NCBI RefSeq assembly: GCF_900105385.1
Contig: NZ_LT629772.1
Coordinates: forward strand, 62,001-126,000
Source: Microlunatus soli
GTDB lineage: Bacteria; Actinomycetota; Actinomycetes; Propionibacteriales; Propionibacteriaceae
Direction: 5' to 3'
Length of the DNA stretch: 64,000 bases
In this document: piece after piece, positions 24,834-34,035 of the stretch
Numbering within the stretch: position 1 is the first letter of the stretch
Layout: every line of letters begins with the position of its first letter
Position numbers and translations under genes: made by a program
The notes under the pieces: model-generated
The model's input: only the letters and a program-made list of their open reading frames with translations
Database searches by the model: none
Told to the model about the DNA's origin: nothing

Positions 24834-27536
24834 TCAGAGTTCGCGGGCCAGCGGGTCGCGTTGGTCGTTGCTGGGGGCGACCTCGATCCGGGCGCCCAGC
24901 ACCGACAATCCGGTCCGGGTCGCGATGCACGGCGTGAGCAGCAGGCTGGACAGCTGTGGCAGATCGTCGGACAACTGGCCGACCCGATGCAGCAGGTCCT
25001 CCACCAGTGACACGTCGACGCCCGGGCTGCCATGCAGGCCGAACAGGGTCGGCGCCGCCCGGAGGTCGCGGACCATCGCCGCGGCGTCGACAGTAGTCAG
25101 CGGCGGCACCCGGTAGGCGGTGTCACCGAGCAGGTCACTGGCGATCCCGGCCAGCCCGATCTCCACGATCGGGCCGAAGGCCGCGTCCTCCCGGCTGGTG
25201 ATCCGCAGCGGCACTCCGGGCGCGACCATCGGCTGCACAACGGGCGCGGCGGCGGCCAGACCGCCGTCGGTGTCCAGACCGAGATCGTCGACCAGGCCGG
25301 TCAGATCCAGCCAGGCCCGTTTCATGGCGTCCGGCCCGTCCAGGTTGCGGAACACGCTGGCCAGATCGGGACGGCCGCGGACCTTCTCGGCGGTCGCCTT
25401 CAGCACCACACCCCAGCCGTAGCCGGCGGCGGCATCGATGGCCTGGTCCAGGGTGTCGACCCGGCGCTGCCGGACCAGCTCGATCCCGTACGCCGACAGC
25501 AGACCGGCGGCCTCGTCGTCGGTCAGTCGGCGCCCCTCCGGAGCCGTCGTCAGTGCCCCGTTGATCACTCGTTTGGCGGCCGGTGTGTCGACCCCGTCCA
25601 ACAGCGGTACGGCTCCCGGGTCGCGTTGCCGCCAGTGCGCGTAGGCACTGATCGCGGCCAACGCGCGGATCGCATCGGCCGGTGCCTCGAAGATCGGCAA
25701 GGACTGTCCGACGTCGGGCCCCTGCGGCGGGTCGTCGAAGTCGGTGAAGTCCAGGAACGCCGCCAGCAGCGGCTTGGTCGACTCGGCTGCGAGGTCCTCC
25801 AGCCCCCAGCGCGCCCGGTGCGGATCGGAACCGAAGACCCCGACCACCGCGCACAGCACCGCGTCGCAGGAATCGTCGGCCAGCGCGCCACCGGCCAACT
25901 CGACGATCTGCTCCACCGGCGCGCCCGGCGGCAGCAGCAGTGGATCACCGGCCGACAGCAGACCGCTGCCGGAGACGGTCTGGGTGAGCTGGTGGGCCAG
26001 CGTCTCGGAGTTGGTGACCAGCTGGGTCCGCGGCCCCGCCGGCAATGGCTGCCGGGCCGCGACCTGGGCGATCCCGATCATCTCCTCACGCCGGCCGACC
26101 ACGATCACGCCGGACTGCCGGAACAGCGCGTCGACGGCGGCCTCGGAGGCGTGCGCCAGCCGGGTGTGGTCCGGCGCGGAAGCGATCCGGCGGGCCCGTC
26201 CGGGGGCGTACACGACGACGGGCTTGCGGCGCGCCAACCGGCGGATGATCCGGGTGAACTTGCGTGGGTTGCCCAACGTGTCCAACGACATCAGGCAGAC
26301 CGCGGTGTCCTCGTCGTCCTCCCAGTACTGCATCACGTCGTTGCCACTGACGTCGGCGTATTCGCCGGTGGAGATGAACGACGACACCCCGAGATGCTGA
26401 CGGATCGCCGGCGCCAGCATCGCCACCCCGATCGCGGCCGACTGGCAGAACAGTCCGACACTTCCGGCCCGCGGCATCGGCCCGGGGATCGCGGTCAGCG
26501 CGACGTCGGAGCTGGTGTTGATCAAGCCCAGCGCGTCCGGACCCAACGCGCGGATCCCGTACGCCCTGGCCAGGCTGACCACCCGGCCGCTGTCGCTGAT
26601 CCCGATGTCGGCACCGGTCAGCACCACGATCGCGTGCGCGCCCTTGTGCGCCGCGTCGATCACCGCAGCACCAAGATCATCACGCGGGATCGAGGCGATC
26701 ACCAGATCGATGCTGCCGTCGACGGTGGCCAGCGACGGACTGGTCGGGACGCCGGCGATCGGTGTCCGGTCGGTGCTGACCGCGACCAGCTCACCGCGGT
26801 AGCCGCCGGACAGCATCGAGGTGACGATGGTCTGCGCACGGTCCCCGTCGCCGAGCACGACCACCCGTTCGGGGTTGAGCATCCGCCGCACCGACGCTCC
26901 CTCCGCGCGATGCTCGCGGCGTTCCATCACACCGACCGAGGTGTCGGACGGCAGGATCGGGAACTCGACGTTCAGGACACCGTCCTCGTAGGCCCGATTG
27001 ACCTTGTAGCCGGCGTCGGCGAACACCTGGGCCATCCGCTCGTTCTCCGGCAGCACGTCGGCGACGAAGCCGGTGATGCCCCGCTCCCGGGCTGCCTCGG
27101 CCAGATGCTCCAACAGCAGCTGGCCGATCCCCCGGCCCTGCTGGGCATCCTCGACCAGGAAGGCGACCTCGGCCCGGTCGTCCTCGAGTCGCTCGTAGCG
27201 GCCGACGCCGATCATCCGTTCACCGACGGTCAGGATGAAGGCGACCCGGTCGACGTAGTCCACGGTGGTGAACCGGTCCACGTCGCGGTCGCTGAGCCGC
27301 GGGTAGGGCGCGAAGAAGCGGAGGTATTTGGACTCATCGGAGACCCGGGCGTAGAAGTCGACCAGCATCGCGGCATCGCTGGGTTTGATCGGCCGCAGCC
27401 GAGCCAGCCCGCCATCGCTGAGCACCACGTCGGCTTCCCAGCCGACGGGGTATCCCGGCGGGTTGGCGTTGGGGTCGGCGGGCACGGGCTCAATCGTACG
27501 CAGCCGGTCCGACCGTCGTCGTCGGAACCTCACCAC
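24834..27536 (-). CDS. Bifunctional GNAT N-acetyltransferase / ADP-forming acyl-CoA ligase-like protein
   Basis: 900 residues from GTG 27536 with GAGGAGG upstream. Residues about 40-200 are a GNAT domain (LRPIKPSDAAMLVDFYARV, acetyl-CoA loop QQGRGIGQLLLEHL). Next come a CoA-binding Rossmann domain and the succinyl-CoA-synthetase-like and ATP-grasp regions of the NDP-forming acetate-CoA ligase family (SAAIGVAMLAPAI, STGEYADVSGNDVMQYW, ISREDAAFGPIVEIGL-like). Relatives are protein lysine acetyltransferases (Pat/PatA) that control acetyl-CoA synthetases; the ligase part often lacks activity. The catalytic histidine expected in active ligases was not identified. It lies upstream of DUF5998 on the same strand. 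Confidence 0.9.
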   Translation of the reverse strand: MVRFRRRRSDRLRTIEPVPADPNANPPGYPVGWEADVVLSDGGLARLRPIKPSDAAMLVDFYARVSDESKYLRFFAPYPRLSDRDVDRFTTVDYVDRVAFILTVGERMIGVGRYERLEDDRAEVAFLVEDAQQGRGIGQLLLEHLAEAARERGITGFVADVLPENERMAQVFADAGYKVNRAYEDGVLNVEFPILPSDTSVGVMERREHRAEGASVRRMLNPERVVVLGDGDRAQTIVTSMLSGGYRGELVAVSTDRTPIAGVPTSPSLATVDGSIDLVIASIPRDDLGAAVIDAAHKGAHAIVVLTGADIGISDSGRVVSLARAYGIRALGPDALGLINTSSDVALTAIPGPMPRAGSVGLFCQSAAIGVAMLAPAIRQHLGVSSFISTGEYADVSGNDVMQYWEDDEDTAVCLMSLDTLGNPRKFTRIIRRLARRKPVVVYAPGRARRIASAPDHTRLAHASEAAVDALFRQSGVIVVGRREEMIGIAQVAARQPLPAGPRTQLVTNSETLAHQLTQTVSGSGLLSAGDPLLLPPGAPVEQIVELAGGALADDSCDAVLCAVVGVFGSDPHRARWGLEDLAAESTKPLLAAFLDFTDFDDPPQGPDVGQSLPIFEAPADAIRALAAISAYAHWRQRDPGAVPLLDGVDTPAAKRVINGALTTAPEGRRLTDDEAAGLLSAYGIELVRQRRVDTLDQAIDAAAGYGWGVVLKATAEKVRGRPDLASVFRNLDGPDAMKRAWLDLTGLVDDLGLDTDGGLAAAAPVVQPMVAPGVPLRITSREDAAFGPIVEIGLAGIASDLLGDTAYRVPPLTTVDAAAMVRDLRAAPTLFGLHGSPGVDVSLVEDLLHRVGQLSDDLPQLSSLLLTPCIATRTGLSVLGARIEVAPSNDQRDPLAREL

Positions 27537-27630
27537 CGCACCACCTCCTCGACCAACCCTCCGCCCGACCGACGACGTCCCGCAACCCCGTTCCCACAGC
27601 GGCTGGGTGGCCGATACCGCGGGCGTGGGG

Positions 27631-29925
27631 TCAGCCCGGCCAGCTGGCGCTGTAGAAGCGGACGTAGTCGAAGGCGGCGGTGGTCGCCGGCTCCGAGCCG
27701 CCCTGGGTGACCAGCCCGATCCGCGGCACCGTGCCGTCGCTGAAGGTCCAGACCGCTCCCCAGGTCCACTGCTCGCCGTCGGTGCTCACCGCGGACCGGA
27801 ACTGGTGCTCGCCGGCGGCGTTGCGGTGGTGGGCCAACCGCAGCCACGTGCTGCCACGGCTCGGGGTGGCTTCGATGGCCGCACCCCAGGCGGTCCGGCC
27901 GTCGCCGGAACCGACCAGCAATCGGCCGAACTCGGTCGCCCGGGTGCCGGCGATCGCCACCTTGTCCAGCCGGGCGAAGTCGGTGTCGCTGCGATAGGCC
28001 ACCAGCCCGGCCTGCTGGAAGTTGCGCACCTCGTCCTCACCGAGATCGAGATCGAGCCTGGTTTCCACCATCCAGTCGGCGTCCGGCTCGGCCAACGGCT
28101 TGTGCAGCAACACCGCACCCCGGTTGTCGGGGTCGGACAGATCACCGTCCTGGACCGGCCAGCTGAGTCGCCCGTCGGTGACCTCGGCCGACGACGCCTC
28201 GGGGCGCACCCAGCTCCAGTCGGCAAGATCATCACCGGTGAACTCGTCGCTGCTGATCAGCGCTCCCCGCTCGGGGGTCGGGACCAGCTCTGTCGCCTGC
28301 GCGGCCACCGGACGGATGGTCAGGTTGTCGATCAGCGCCGCCCCGGTGAACTGGACCGGAGCGATCGGCAAATCAAGATCATCGGCGGTCAGCCTGACCT
28401 CGGCTCCCGGATCGGCCAAACCTGATTCGCTCAACCAGGCTTGGACATTCCTGCCCTCGACCCGGACGGTCAGCCGTTGCCAGCCGGTGCGATCGGACAG
28501 AGCACCGACGAGCCGGTCGCGGCCGATCCTGGTCTGGTCACCGGTGTCCACCCGGACGACCAGTTCCGACCGGTCGGGGTCGACGCTGACGGTGACCCGG
28601 TTGCCGGTCGAACCGAAGCGGACCGAGGTCCGATCGGTCACGCTGTCCAGATCAGCGGTGAACAGCACGCTGTCGGCGGCTGCCTGCTGCACGGTCCGCG
28701 CCGAGCCGGTCAACCGGGCGGTTGCGCCGGCCTGCGGATCCTGCGGTCCGCCGCGCAAGCCTCGGAGCCCGCCCGCTGCCGGATCGTCGGCGGTGATCCC
28801 CAGCCCGGAGCCGGTCACCGGCGCCGGTTGCGCGGTGACGGACGGGCCGGCACCGGCACGAGCGCGGGGCCAGCCGTCGATCCAGTCGATCCGATCGATC
28901 AGCATCGGTCGCCGGTTCACCCCGAACGGCTGATTCAGCCACGGGTTCTTGCGATCGATGGCGTGGTAGACGATGAAATCCCGTCCGGCCGCATCGGTCA
29001 TGATCGCGTGGTGACCGGTGCCGATCCATCGGTTCCCGTTCTGTCTGATCAGGTTGGTGCCACCGACGTACGGATCGGTCAGCGACCGATCCTCGGCGTC
29101 GGTGAAAGGGCCGAGCGGCGATCGCGATCGTCCGGTGTAGACGGTATAGCCGGTCGCCGGACCGGCGCAGCAGTTGGCCGAGGAGCCCATGAAGTAGTAC
29201 CACCCGTCGTGCCGCACGACGTAGCCGCCTTCGTAGCGGTCGGTGGCCGTCACCTGGGTGTAGTCGCCGGACTCGGTGGTCAGTCCGTCGGAACTGATCT
29301 TGGTCCCCCAGAAGCCTCCGTTGTAGCCGCCGAAGTAGAGATAGTTCTGGCCGTCGACGTCGGTGAAACCCGCCGGGTCGATGGTGCCCAGGAAACTGCC
29401 GTCGTCGCGTTCCCGCGGGGCGATGATCGGCTCGTCGGTCGGTTGCCACGGCCCCTCCGGGGAGTCGGCCGTGGCGACGCCGACGCCGGGGTCGCCGCCG
29501 TCGTTCAGGGTGGTGTCGGTGACGGTGAAGTAGAGCACGTAGCGACCGTCGATGTAGCGGATGTCCGGTGCCCAGAGCCCGGCGTCGGGTTCGGCGTAGG
29601 ACGGCCGGTTGTCGTCGTCGAAGACCGTGCCGCGGTAGTCCCAGTGCGACCAGTCCTTGGTCCGCGCGATGTGCATGGCACCGGACGGCTGCCCCTCGTA
29701 CAGCGGGTCGGCGGTGGCGAACGCATACCACCAGCCGTCCTTGCCCTGGATCACCGACGGATCGGCGAATGTGTCGGAGAAGGCATCGCTGACGGCGTTG
29801 CGATAGGTCGACGCTGCCGCTGACGCGGGACCGCTGGGAGGTGCTGCCGCGACCGGCAGCAGCGCAAAGCTGATCATGGACGCGGCGGCTACCGCGATGA
29901 TCAGCAGTTGGCGGAGATTGATCAT
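27631..29925 (-). CDS. Secreted GH43 arabinanase/arabinofuranosidase-type glycoside hydrolase
   Basis: 764 residues with a signal peptide (LLIIAVAAASMISFALLPVA, then AAPP). Its GH43 five-bladed propeller has the three acids in place: FADPSVI (base), TIDPAGF (pKa modulator) and YEGGYVVRH (acid). Blade pieces ARTKDWSHWDYRG and YHAIDRKNPWLNQPFGVNRRPM fit endo-arabinanases/arabinofuranosidases. Residues about 380-764 form one or two beta-sandwich domains of the LamG/DUF1349 type (AQPAPV linker, AWLSESGLADPG). It hydrolyses arabinose-containing polymers outside the cell. It lies 55 nt downstream of the GH51 gene on the same strand, so an operon is likely. Confidence 0.88.
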   Translation of the reverse strand: MINLRQLLIIAVAAASMISFALLPVAAAPPSGPASAAASTYRNAVSDAFSDTFADPSVIQGKDGWWYAFATADPLYEGQPSGAMHIARTKDWSHWDYRGTVFDDDNRPSYAEPDAGLWAPDIRYIDGRYVLYFTVTDTTLNDGGDPGVGVATADSPEGPWQPTDEPIIAPRERDDGSFLGTIDPAGFTDVDGQNYLYFGGYNGGFWGTKISSDGLTTESGDYTQVTATDRYEGGYVVRHDGWYYFMGSSANCCAGPATGYTVYTGRSRSPLGPFTDAEDRSLTDPYVGGTNLIRQNGNRWIGTGHHAIMTDAAGRDFIVYHAIDRKNPWLNQPFGVNRRPMLIDRIDWIDGWPRARAGAGPSVTAQPAPVTGSGLGITADDPAAGGLRGLRGGPQDPQAGATARLTGSARTVQQAAADSVLFTADLDSVTDRTSVRFGSTGNRVTVSVDPDRSELVVRVDTGDQTRIGRDRLVGALSDRTGWQRLTVRVEGRNVQAWLSESGLADPGAEVRLTADDLDLPIAPVQFTGAALIDNLTIRPVAAQATELVPTPERGALISSDEFTGDDLADWSWVRPEASSAEVTDGRLSWPVQDGDLSDPDNRGAVLLHKPLAEPDADWMVETRLDLDLGEDEVRNFQQAGLVAYRSDTDFARLDKVAIAGTRATEFGRLLVGSGDGRTAWGAAIEATPSRGSTWLRLAHHRNAAGEHQFRSAVSTDGEQWTWGAVWTFSDGTVPRIGLVTQGGSEPATTAAFDYVRFYSASWPG

Positions 29926-29980
29926 GGACGACCTCGGGGGTTGATCGATGACGGACGCAGGACGGGAGCCGGCGCTCGGC

Positions 29981-31486
29981 TCAGGCCGGAGCCAGTCTGA
30001 TGCAGTGCCAGGAAATGGCGGGTAGATCGGCGATCAGCCGGCCGTCCGCGAGACGGGCATTGCCGGCAACCGGACGGACCCTGTCCGGTTCGGTCTCGGT
30101 GTTGCGGGCATGCGGGTCCTGGTCGGTGATCACCAGGTGCTCGACGAGCTGCCACTGCTCGACCGCGAAGCCGCCGAGGTCGACCTCGAATCCGAGCGGC
30201 GTGTCGATGCTTCGGTTGACCGCGAAGATCACCACCGCGCCGGTGTCCGGGTCGTGGGTGGTGACACTGTGCAGTTGATCGACCGCGCCGTAGCGGGCGG
30301 TGTTGATCACCGGCCCGTCGCCCGCCTCGGCCAGCACCACCGGGGCGGCATGCCGACTGGTCAACGCAAAGGGATGGAAGATCGTCTGCCGCCAGGCCGG
30401 CCCACCCGGCCGGGTCAGGATCGGTGCCAGCAGGTTGACCAACTGGGCCTGACAGGCCACGGCGACCCGGTCGGTGTGCCGGATCAGTTCGATCAGCAGG
30501 CTGCCGACCACCACGGCCTCGGAGACGTCGTAGATCTCCTCGGCCTCGGTGCCCGGCTCATGATCGGCATTGCGCTCGGCAAACCAGACATTCCACTCGT
30601 CGAAGCTGATGGTGATCTTCTTGTCCGACTTGCGGGTCGCCGCGACATGATCGGCGGTCGCCACCACAGACGAGATGAAGCGGTCCATGTCTTCGGCACT
30701 GGCCAGGAAGGACTGCTCGTCACCGTCGGTCGGCTCGTAGTAGGCGTGCGCGGAGATGTGTTCGACGTGGTCGAAGCAGCGTTCCAGAACGATCCGTTCC
30801 CAGCTACCGAAGGTCGGCATCCCGCGGCCGCTGGAGCCGCACGCGACCAGTTCGAGATCGCGGTCGAAGCGTTTCATCGCGCGGCCGGTCTCCTCGGCCA
30901 ACCGGCCGTACTCCTCCGGGGTCTTGAAGCCGATCTGCCAGGGGCCGTCCATCTCGTTGCCCAGACACCAGACCCGGACGTCGTACGGCTCGACCTGCCC
31001 GTTGCGGCCGCGTTCGTCGGACAGCGCCAGGCCAGGCTCGGCGTTGACGTACTGCAACAGCTCGACGGCCTCCCGGACACCCGCGGTGCCGAGGTTGACC
31101 GCCATCATCGGCTCCAGTCCGAGCCGGGCGCTCCACTGCAGGAACTCGTCGGTGCCGACCTGATTGGTCTCCTTGACGTTCCAGGCCAGGTCGTAGCGGA
31201 CCGGTCGATCCTGCTTCGGCCCGATCCCGTCCCGCCAGTCGTAGGCGGAGACGAAGTTGCCACCCGGGTAACGGACGATCGTGGGTCCGAGTTCGGTGAT
31301 CAACTCCGCGACGTCGGACCGGAAGCCGTGACTGTCGGCGGTCGGATGATCGGGCTCATAGATGCCGGTGTAAACGCATCGGCCCAGATGCTCGACGAAG
31401 GACCCGAACAACCTGCGGTTGAGTCCCCCGACAACGAACATCGGATCGATCTTGATCTTGCTGCTGGCCGCGGGACCCGCGTCCAT
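29981..31486 (-). CDS. abfA: GH51 alpha-L-arabinofuranosidase
   Basis: 501 residues, the usual length for intracellular GH51 enzymes. The acid/base glutamate is in VWCLGNEMDGPWQ and the nucleophile in ITISFDEWNVWFAE. The N-terminal GGLNRRLFGSFVEHLGRCVYTGIY and PGGNFVSAYDWRDGIGP are family signatures. There is no signal peptide, so it removes terminal arabinofuranose from imported oligosaccharides. The ATG at 31486 has AGGAGG 6 nt upstream. It is divergent from the sugar ABC operon at 31697, with a candidate operator between. Confidence 0.95.
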   Translation of the reverse strand: MDAGPAASSKIKIDPMFVVGGLNRRLFGSFVEHLGRCVYTGIYEPDHPTADSHGFRSDVAELITELGPTIVRYPGGNFVSAYDWRDGIGPKQDRPVRYDLAWNVKETNQVGTDEFLQWSARLGLEPMMAVNLGTAGVREAVELLQYVNAEPGLALSDERGRNGQVEPYDVRVWCLGNEMDGPWQIGFKTPEEYGRLAEETGRAMKRFDRDLELVACGSSGRGMPTFGSWERIVLERCFDHVEHISAHAYYEPTDGDEQSFLASAEDMDRFISSVVATADHVAATRKSDKKITISFDEWNVWFAERNADHEPGTEAEEIYDVSEAVVVGSLLIELIRHTDRVAVACQAQLVNLLAPILTRPGGPAWRQTIFHPFALTSRHAAPVVLAEAGDGPVINTARYGAVDQLHSVTTHDPDTGAVVIFAVNRSIDTPLGFEVDLGGFAVEQWQLVEHLVITDQDPHARNTETEPDRVRPVAGNARLADGRLIADLPAISWHCIRLAPA

Positions 31487-31577
31487 CGGTGCCTCCTGCT
31501 CACGACGGTGGAAACAGACAGCTGCTCACGTCCGGCGACCCAGAGGCCGCACCGGACACCTGACCCTGGCATATTGA

Positions 31578-31591
31578 TTACAAGGTTGTAA
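31578..31591. promoter_or_regulatory. Palindromic operator candidate of the arabinan locus
   Basis: TTACAAGGTTGTAA has perfect 6-bp arms around GG and lies in the 210-nt divergent gap 31487-31696. This A/T-rich island stands out in very GC-rich DNA. No regulator gene is adjacent; the binding protein would be encoded elsewhere. Confidence 0.55.
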
Positions 31592-31696
31592 AGGCCTGAA
31601 CCAAAATTGCGCTTCCTGCTGGACAGGGGCACTACGGTCTGCCGTAATCGTTGCACGGGCCGCGCAGCCCGATGTGCAGACTTCAAGGAGGAAGTC

Positions 31697-33082
31697 ATGA
31701 TCAGACCCCATACCCCTGCCGGCAGGAGCCCGATCGACACCGAGCGCGATACTGCGCCGGCCATCGGGCGTCGGACACTTCTCGGCGGGACACTCGCCGC
31801 CGGACTCGGCCTCACAGCCGCTGCTTGTAGCCCGGGCTCGGCCGGGCGACCCGGCCAACAGACCGCACCCAAGGAAGGCGACGGCGGCGCCCAGGGCTAC
31901 GACGGTCCGGCTGTCGAGCTCGCCTTCTGGCACGGCCTCACCGGTGGTGACGGCCCGATCATGAAGCAGCTCACCGACCGCTTCACCGAGGAGTTCCCCA
32001 AGATCACGATCAAACAGCAGGCGATCGCCTGGGACCAGTACTACGAGAAGCTGCCGGCCGCGGTCAGCCAGGGCAAGGGCCCGGACATCGCGATCATGCA
32101 CATCGACCGGGTGGCCACCAACGCCGCCCGGCAGGTGATCCAGCCGCTGGACGACGTCAACAAGGCACTCGGACTCGGTGAGGGCGACTACGTCCCGATC
32201 GCCTGGCGCGGCGGTCAGTACGACAACAAGCACTGGAGCGTTCCGCTCGATGTGCACTGTGCCGGGCTGTACTACAACACGAAGACGATGGAGAAGGTCG
32301 GTCTCGACCCGGAGCAGCCACCGACCACTGCCGACGAATACCTGAACGCCCTGGACAAGGCGAAGTCCAAGGGGATCCAGGGCATGTGGGTGTCGGCCCT
32401 CAGCGCCTCCGGACTGCTGGCCCAGACGCTGGTCTACCAGTTCGGCGGCAGGATGGTCGCCGACGACGGCTCGGCGGTCGAATTCGCCTCCGACGCCGGG
32501 GTGCAGGCCGTCGACTGGCTGAAGATGTTGATCAAGGAGGGCTACAGCCCGGCCAAGGCGGCCGCCGACGGCGATGTGGTCTCCTTCCAGAACGACAAGT
32601 CGCTGTTCATGTTCAACGGCTCCTGGATGGTGACACCGCTGAACGACGTCAAGAAGCTGGAATGGGATGCCACCGTGGTGCCCAACATCGGCGGCACCCA
32701 GGCGGTCTGGTCCGGATCGCACCAGATGGTGTTACCGGCCAACAAGGGCGGCGACGAGAACAAGTCCGAGGCCGGCCGAGTGTTCCTGAACTGGCTGTCC
32801 AAACACTCTCTGGACTGGGCCGATGCCGGCCAGGTCCCGGCCCGCAACGATGTCCGGGAGAACGCGAAGTTCGCCGACAAGGGACCGGTGGTCGACTTCG
32901 CCAAGCAGCTGGACTACATCCACTTCACCCCGCCGGTGCCGGGCATCACCGACTGCCTGGTCGACTGGGCGCCGGCGGTGAATGCGGCGATGCTCGGCAA
33001 GAAGGAGACCAAGGCCGCGCTGGAAGCTGCCCAGGCCAAGGGCAACAAGATCCTCGAGCAGAACAAGAAGAAGTACGGATGA
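31697..33082 (+). CDS. Extracellular sugar-binding lipoprotein (family 1, MalE/UgpB-like)
   Basis: 461 residues from ATG 31697, with AAGGAGG 5 nt upstream. The signal IGRRTLLGGTLAAGLGLTAAACS is a twin-arginine-type lipoprotein leader with lipobox AAAC. The body reads LAFWHGLTGGDGPIMKQLTDRF, then FTEEFPKITI and KGPDIAIMHIDRV, the solute-binding family 1 pattern. It feeds the two coupled permeases downstream. With GH43 and GH51 divergent, arabino-oligosaccharides are the likely ligand (inference). Its stop overlaps the next start. Confidence 0.92.
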   Translation: MIRPHTPAGRSPIDTERDTAPAIGRRTLLGGTLAAGLGLTAAACSPGSAGRPGQQTAPKEGDGGAQGYDGPAVELAFWHGLTGGDGPIMKQLTDRFTEEFPKITIKQQAIAWDQYYEKLPAAVSQGKGPDIAIMHIDRVATNAARQVIQPLDDVNKALGLGEGDYVPIAWRGGQYDNKHWSVPLDVHCAGLYYNTKTMEKVGLDPEQPPTTADEYLNALDKAKSKGIQGMWVSALSASGLLAQTLVYQFGGRMVADDGSAVEFASDAGVQAVDWLKMLIKEGYSPAKAAADGDVVSFQNDKSLFMFNGSWMVTPLNDVKKLEWDATVVPNIGGTQAVWSGSHQMVLPANKGGDENKSEAGRVFLNWLSKHSLDWADAGQVPARNDVRENAKFADKGPVVDFAKQLDYIHFTPPVPGITDCLVDWAPAVNAAMLGKKETKAALEAAQAKGNKILEQNKKKYG

Positions 33083-34035
33083 CCACCGCGACCGCGCCGG
33101 GGTCGGTGACGGGGGTCGCGACCACGACGCCTGGTAAGCCGACCCGCGGCAAGATCCGCTACCACCATCCGATCACGCCGTACCTGTTCGTGCTCCCGTT
33201 CGTGCTGCTGCTGTTGACGTTCGTGATCGGCCCCGCGGTGTTCGGGATCTGGATCAGCCTGCACGCCTGGGACTACATGCTGCCGGAGAGGCCGTTCATC
33301 GGATTGAAGAACTACAGCGACCTGTTCAATCCGGAGTCGGTGATCTACGAGTCGTTCTGGCACGGGATGCGGGCAACGGCGATCTTCACCGTCGTGTCGG
33401 TGCCGTTCTTGGTGCTCTGCCCGCTGGTGGTCGCGCTGGTGCTGAACCGGAAGTTCCCCGGTCGTAACGTCTTCCGGGCGATCATCTTCGCGCCGTTCGT
33501 CCTCGGGATTGCGATCGTCGGCCTGCTGTGGAACTACCTGTTGGACACCCAGTTCGGGTTGATCAACGCCGTCCTCGGCCTGGTCGGGATCCATCCGGTC
33601 GGCTGGACCCAGGAGCAACCGGCGGCCTGGGCGGCGATGGTCGGCATGACGGTCTGGTGGACGCTCGGCTTCAACTGCGTGATCTACCTGGCCGGGCTGC
33701 AGTCGCTGCCGGAGGAACACTACGAGGCGGCCGAACTGGACGGGGCCGGCGCCTGGGGGAAGTTCCGCTACATCACCATTCCCGGGTTGCGGAACATCTT
33801 CGTCTTTGTGATCACGATGACCGTGCTGGCCAGTGCCAACATGTTCGGCCAGTCCTATCTGGTCACCAACGGCGGCCCCGGTGACAGCACCCGGACCGCA
33901 CTGATGGTGATGACCGAGGAAGGTCTACGCCGGTTCCAGATGGGGACGGCGTCGGCGATGTCGTACCTGCTGGCGATCTTCCTGGCGATCATCTCGATCT
34001 TGAACTTCGGACTGTTGCGGGAGCGGAAATCATGA
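33079..34035 (+). CDS. Sugar ABC transporter permease (MalF/UgpA-like)
   Basis: 318 residues, started at ATG 33079 by ATGA coupling to the binding-protein gene. The frame stays open far upstream within the binding-protein gene, but that part is out of its reading frame and not real. There are six membrane segments starting YLFVLPFVLLLLTFVIGPAV. The EAA loop is EAAELDGAGAWGKFRYITIPG. It pairs with the MalG-like protein that follows. No ATPase gene is nearby. Confidence 0.93.
   Translation: MTTATAPGSVTGVATTTPGKPTRGKIRYHHPITPYLFVLPFVLLLLTFVIGPAVFGIWISLHAWDYMLPERPFIGLKNYSDLFNPESVIYESFWHGMRATAIFTVVSVPFLVLCPLVVALVLNRKFPGRNVFRAIIFAPFVLGIAIVGLLWNYLLDTQFGLINAVLGLVGIHPVGWTQEQPAAWAAMVGMTVWWTLGFNCVIYLAGLQSLPEEHYEAAELDGAGAWGKFRYITIPGLRNIFVFVITMTVLASANMFGQSYLVTNGGPGDSTRTALMVMTEEGLRRFQMGTASAMSYLLAIFLAIISILNFGLLRERKS

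Noticed and set aside
25032-27710. An 892-codon open frame on the plus strand
   Set aside because: It is antisense to the GNAT/CoA-ligase gene, has no recognisable domain, and such frames arise from high-GC codon bias.
32386-33078. A long N-terminal extension of the MalF-like permease
   Set aside because: It overlaps the binding-protein gene in another frame; the ATGA-coupled ATG at 33079 starts the membrane protein.
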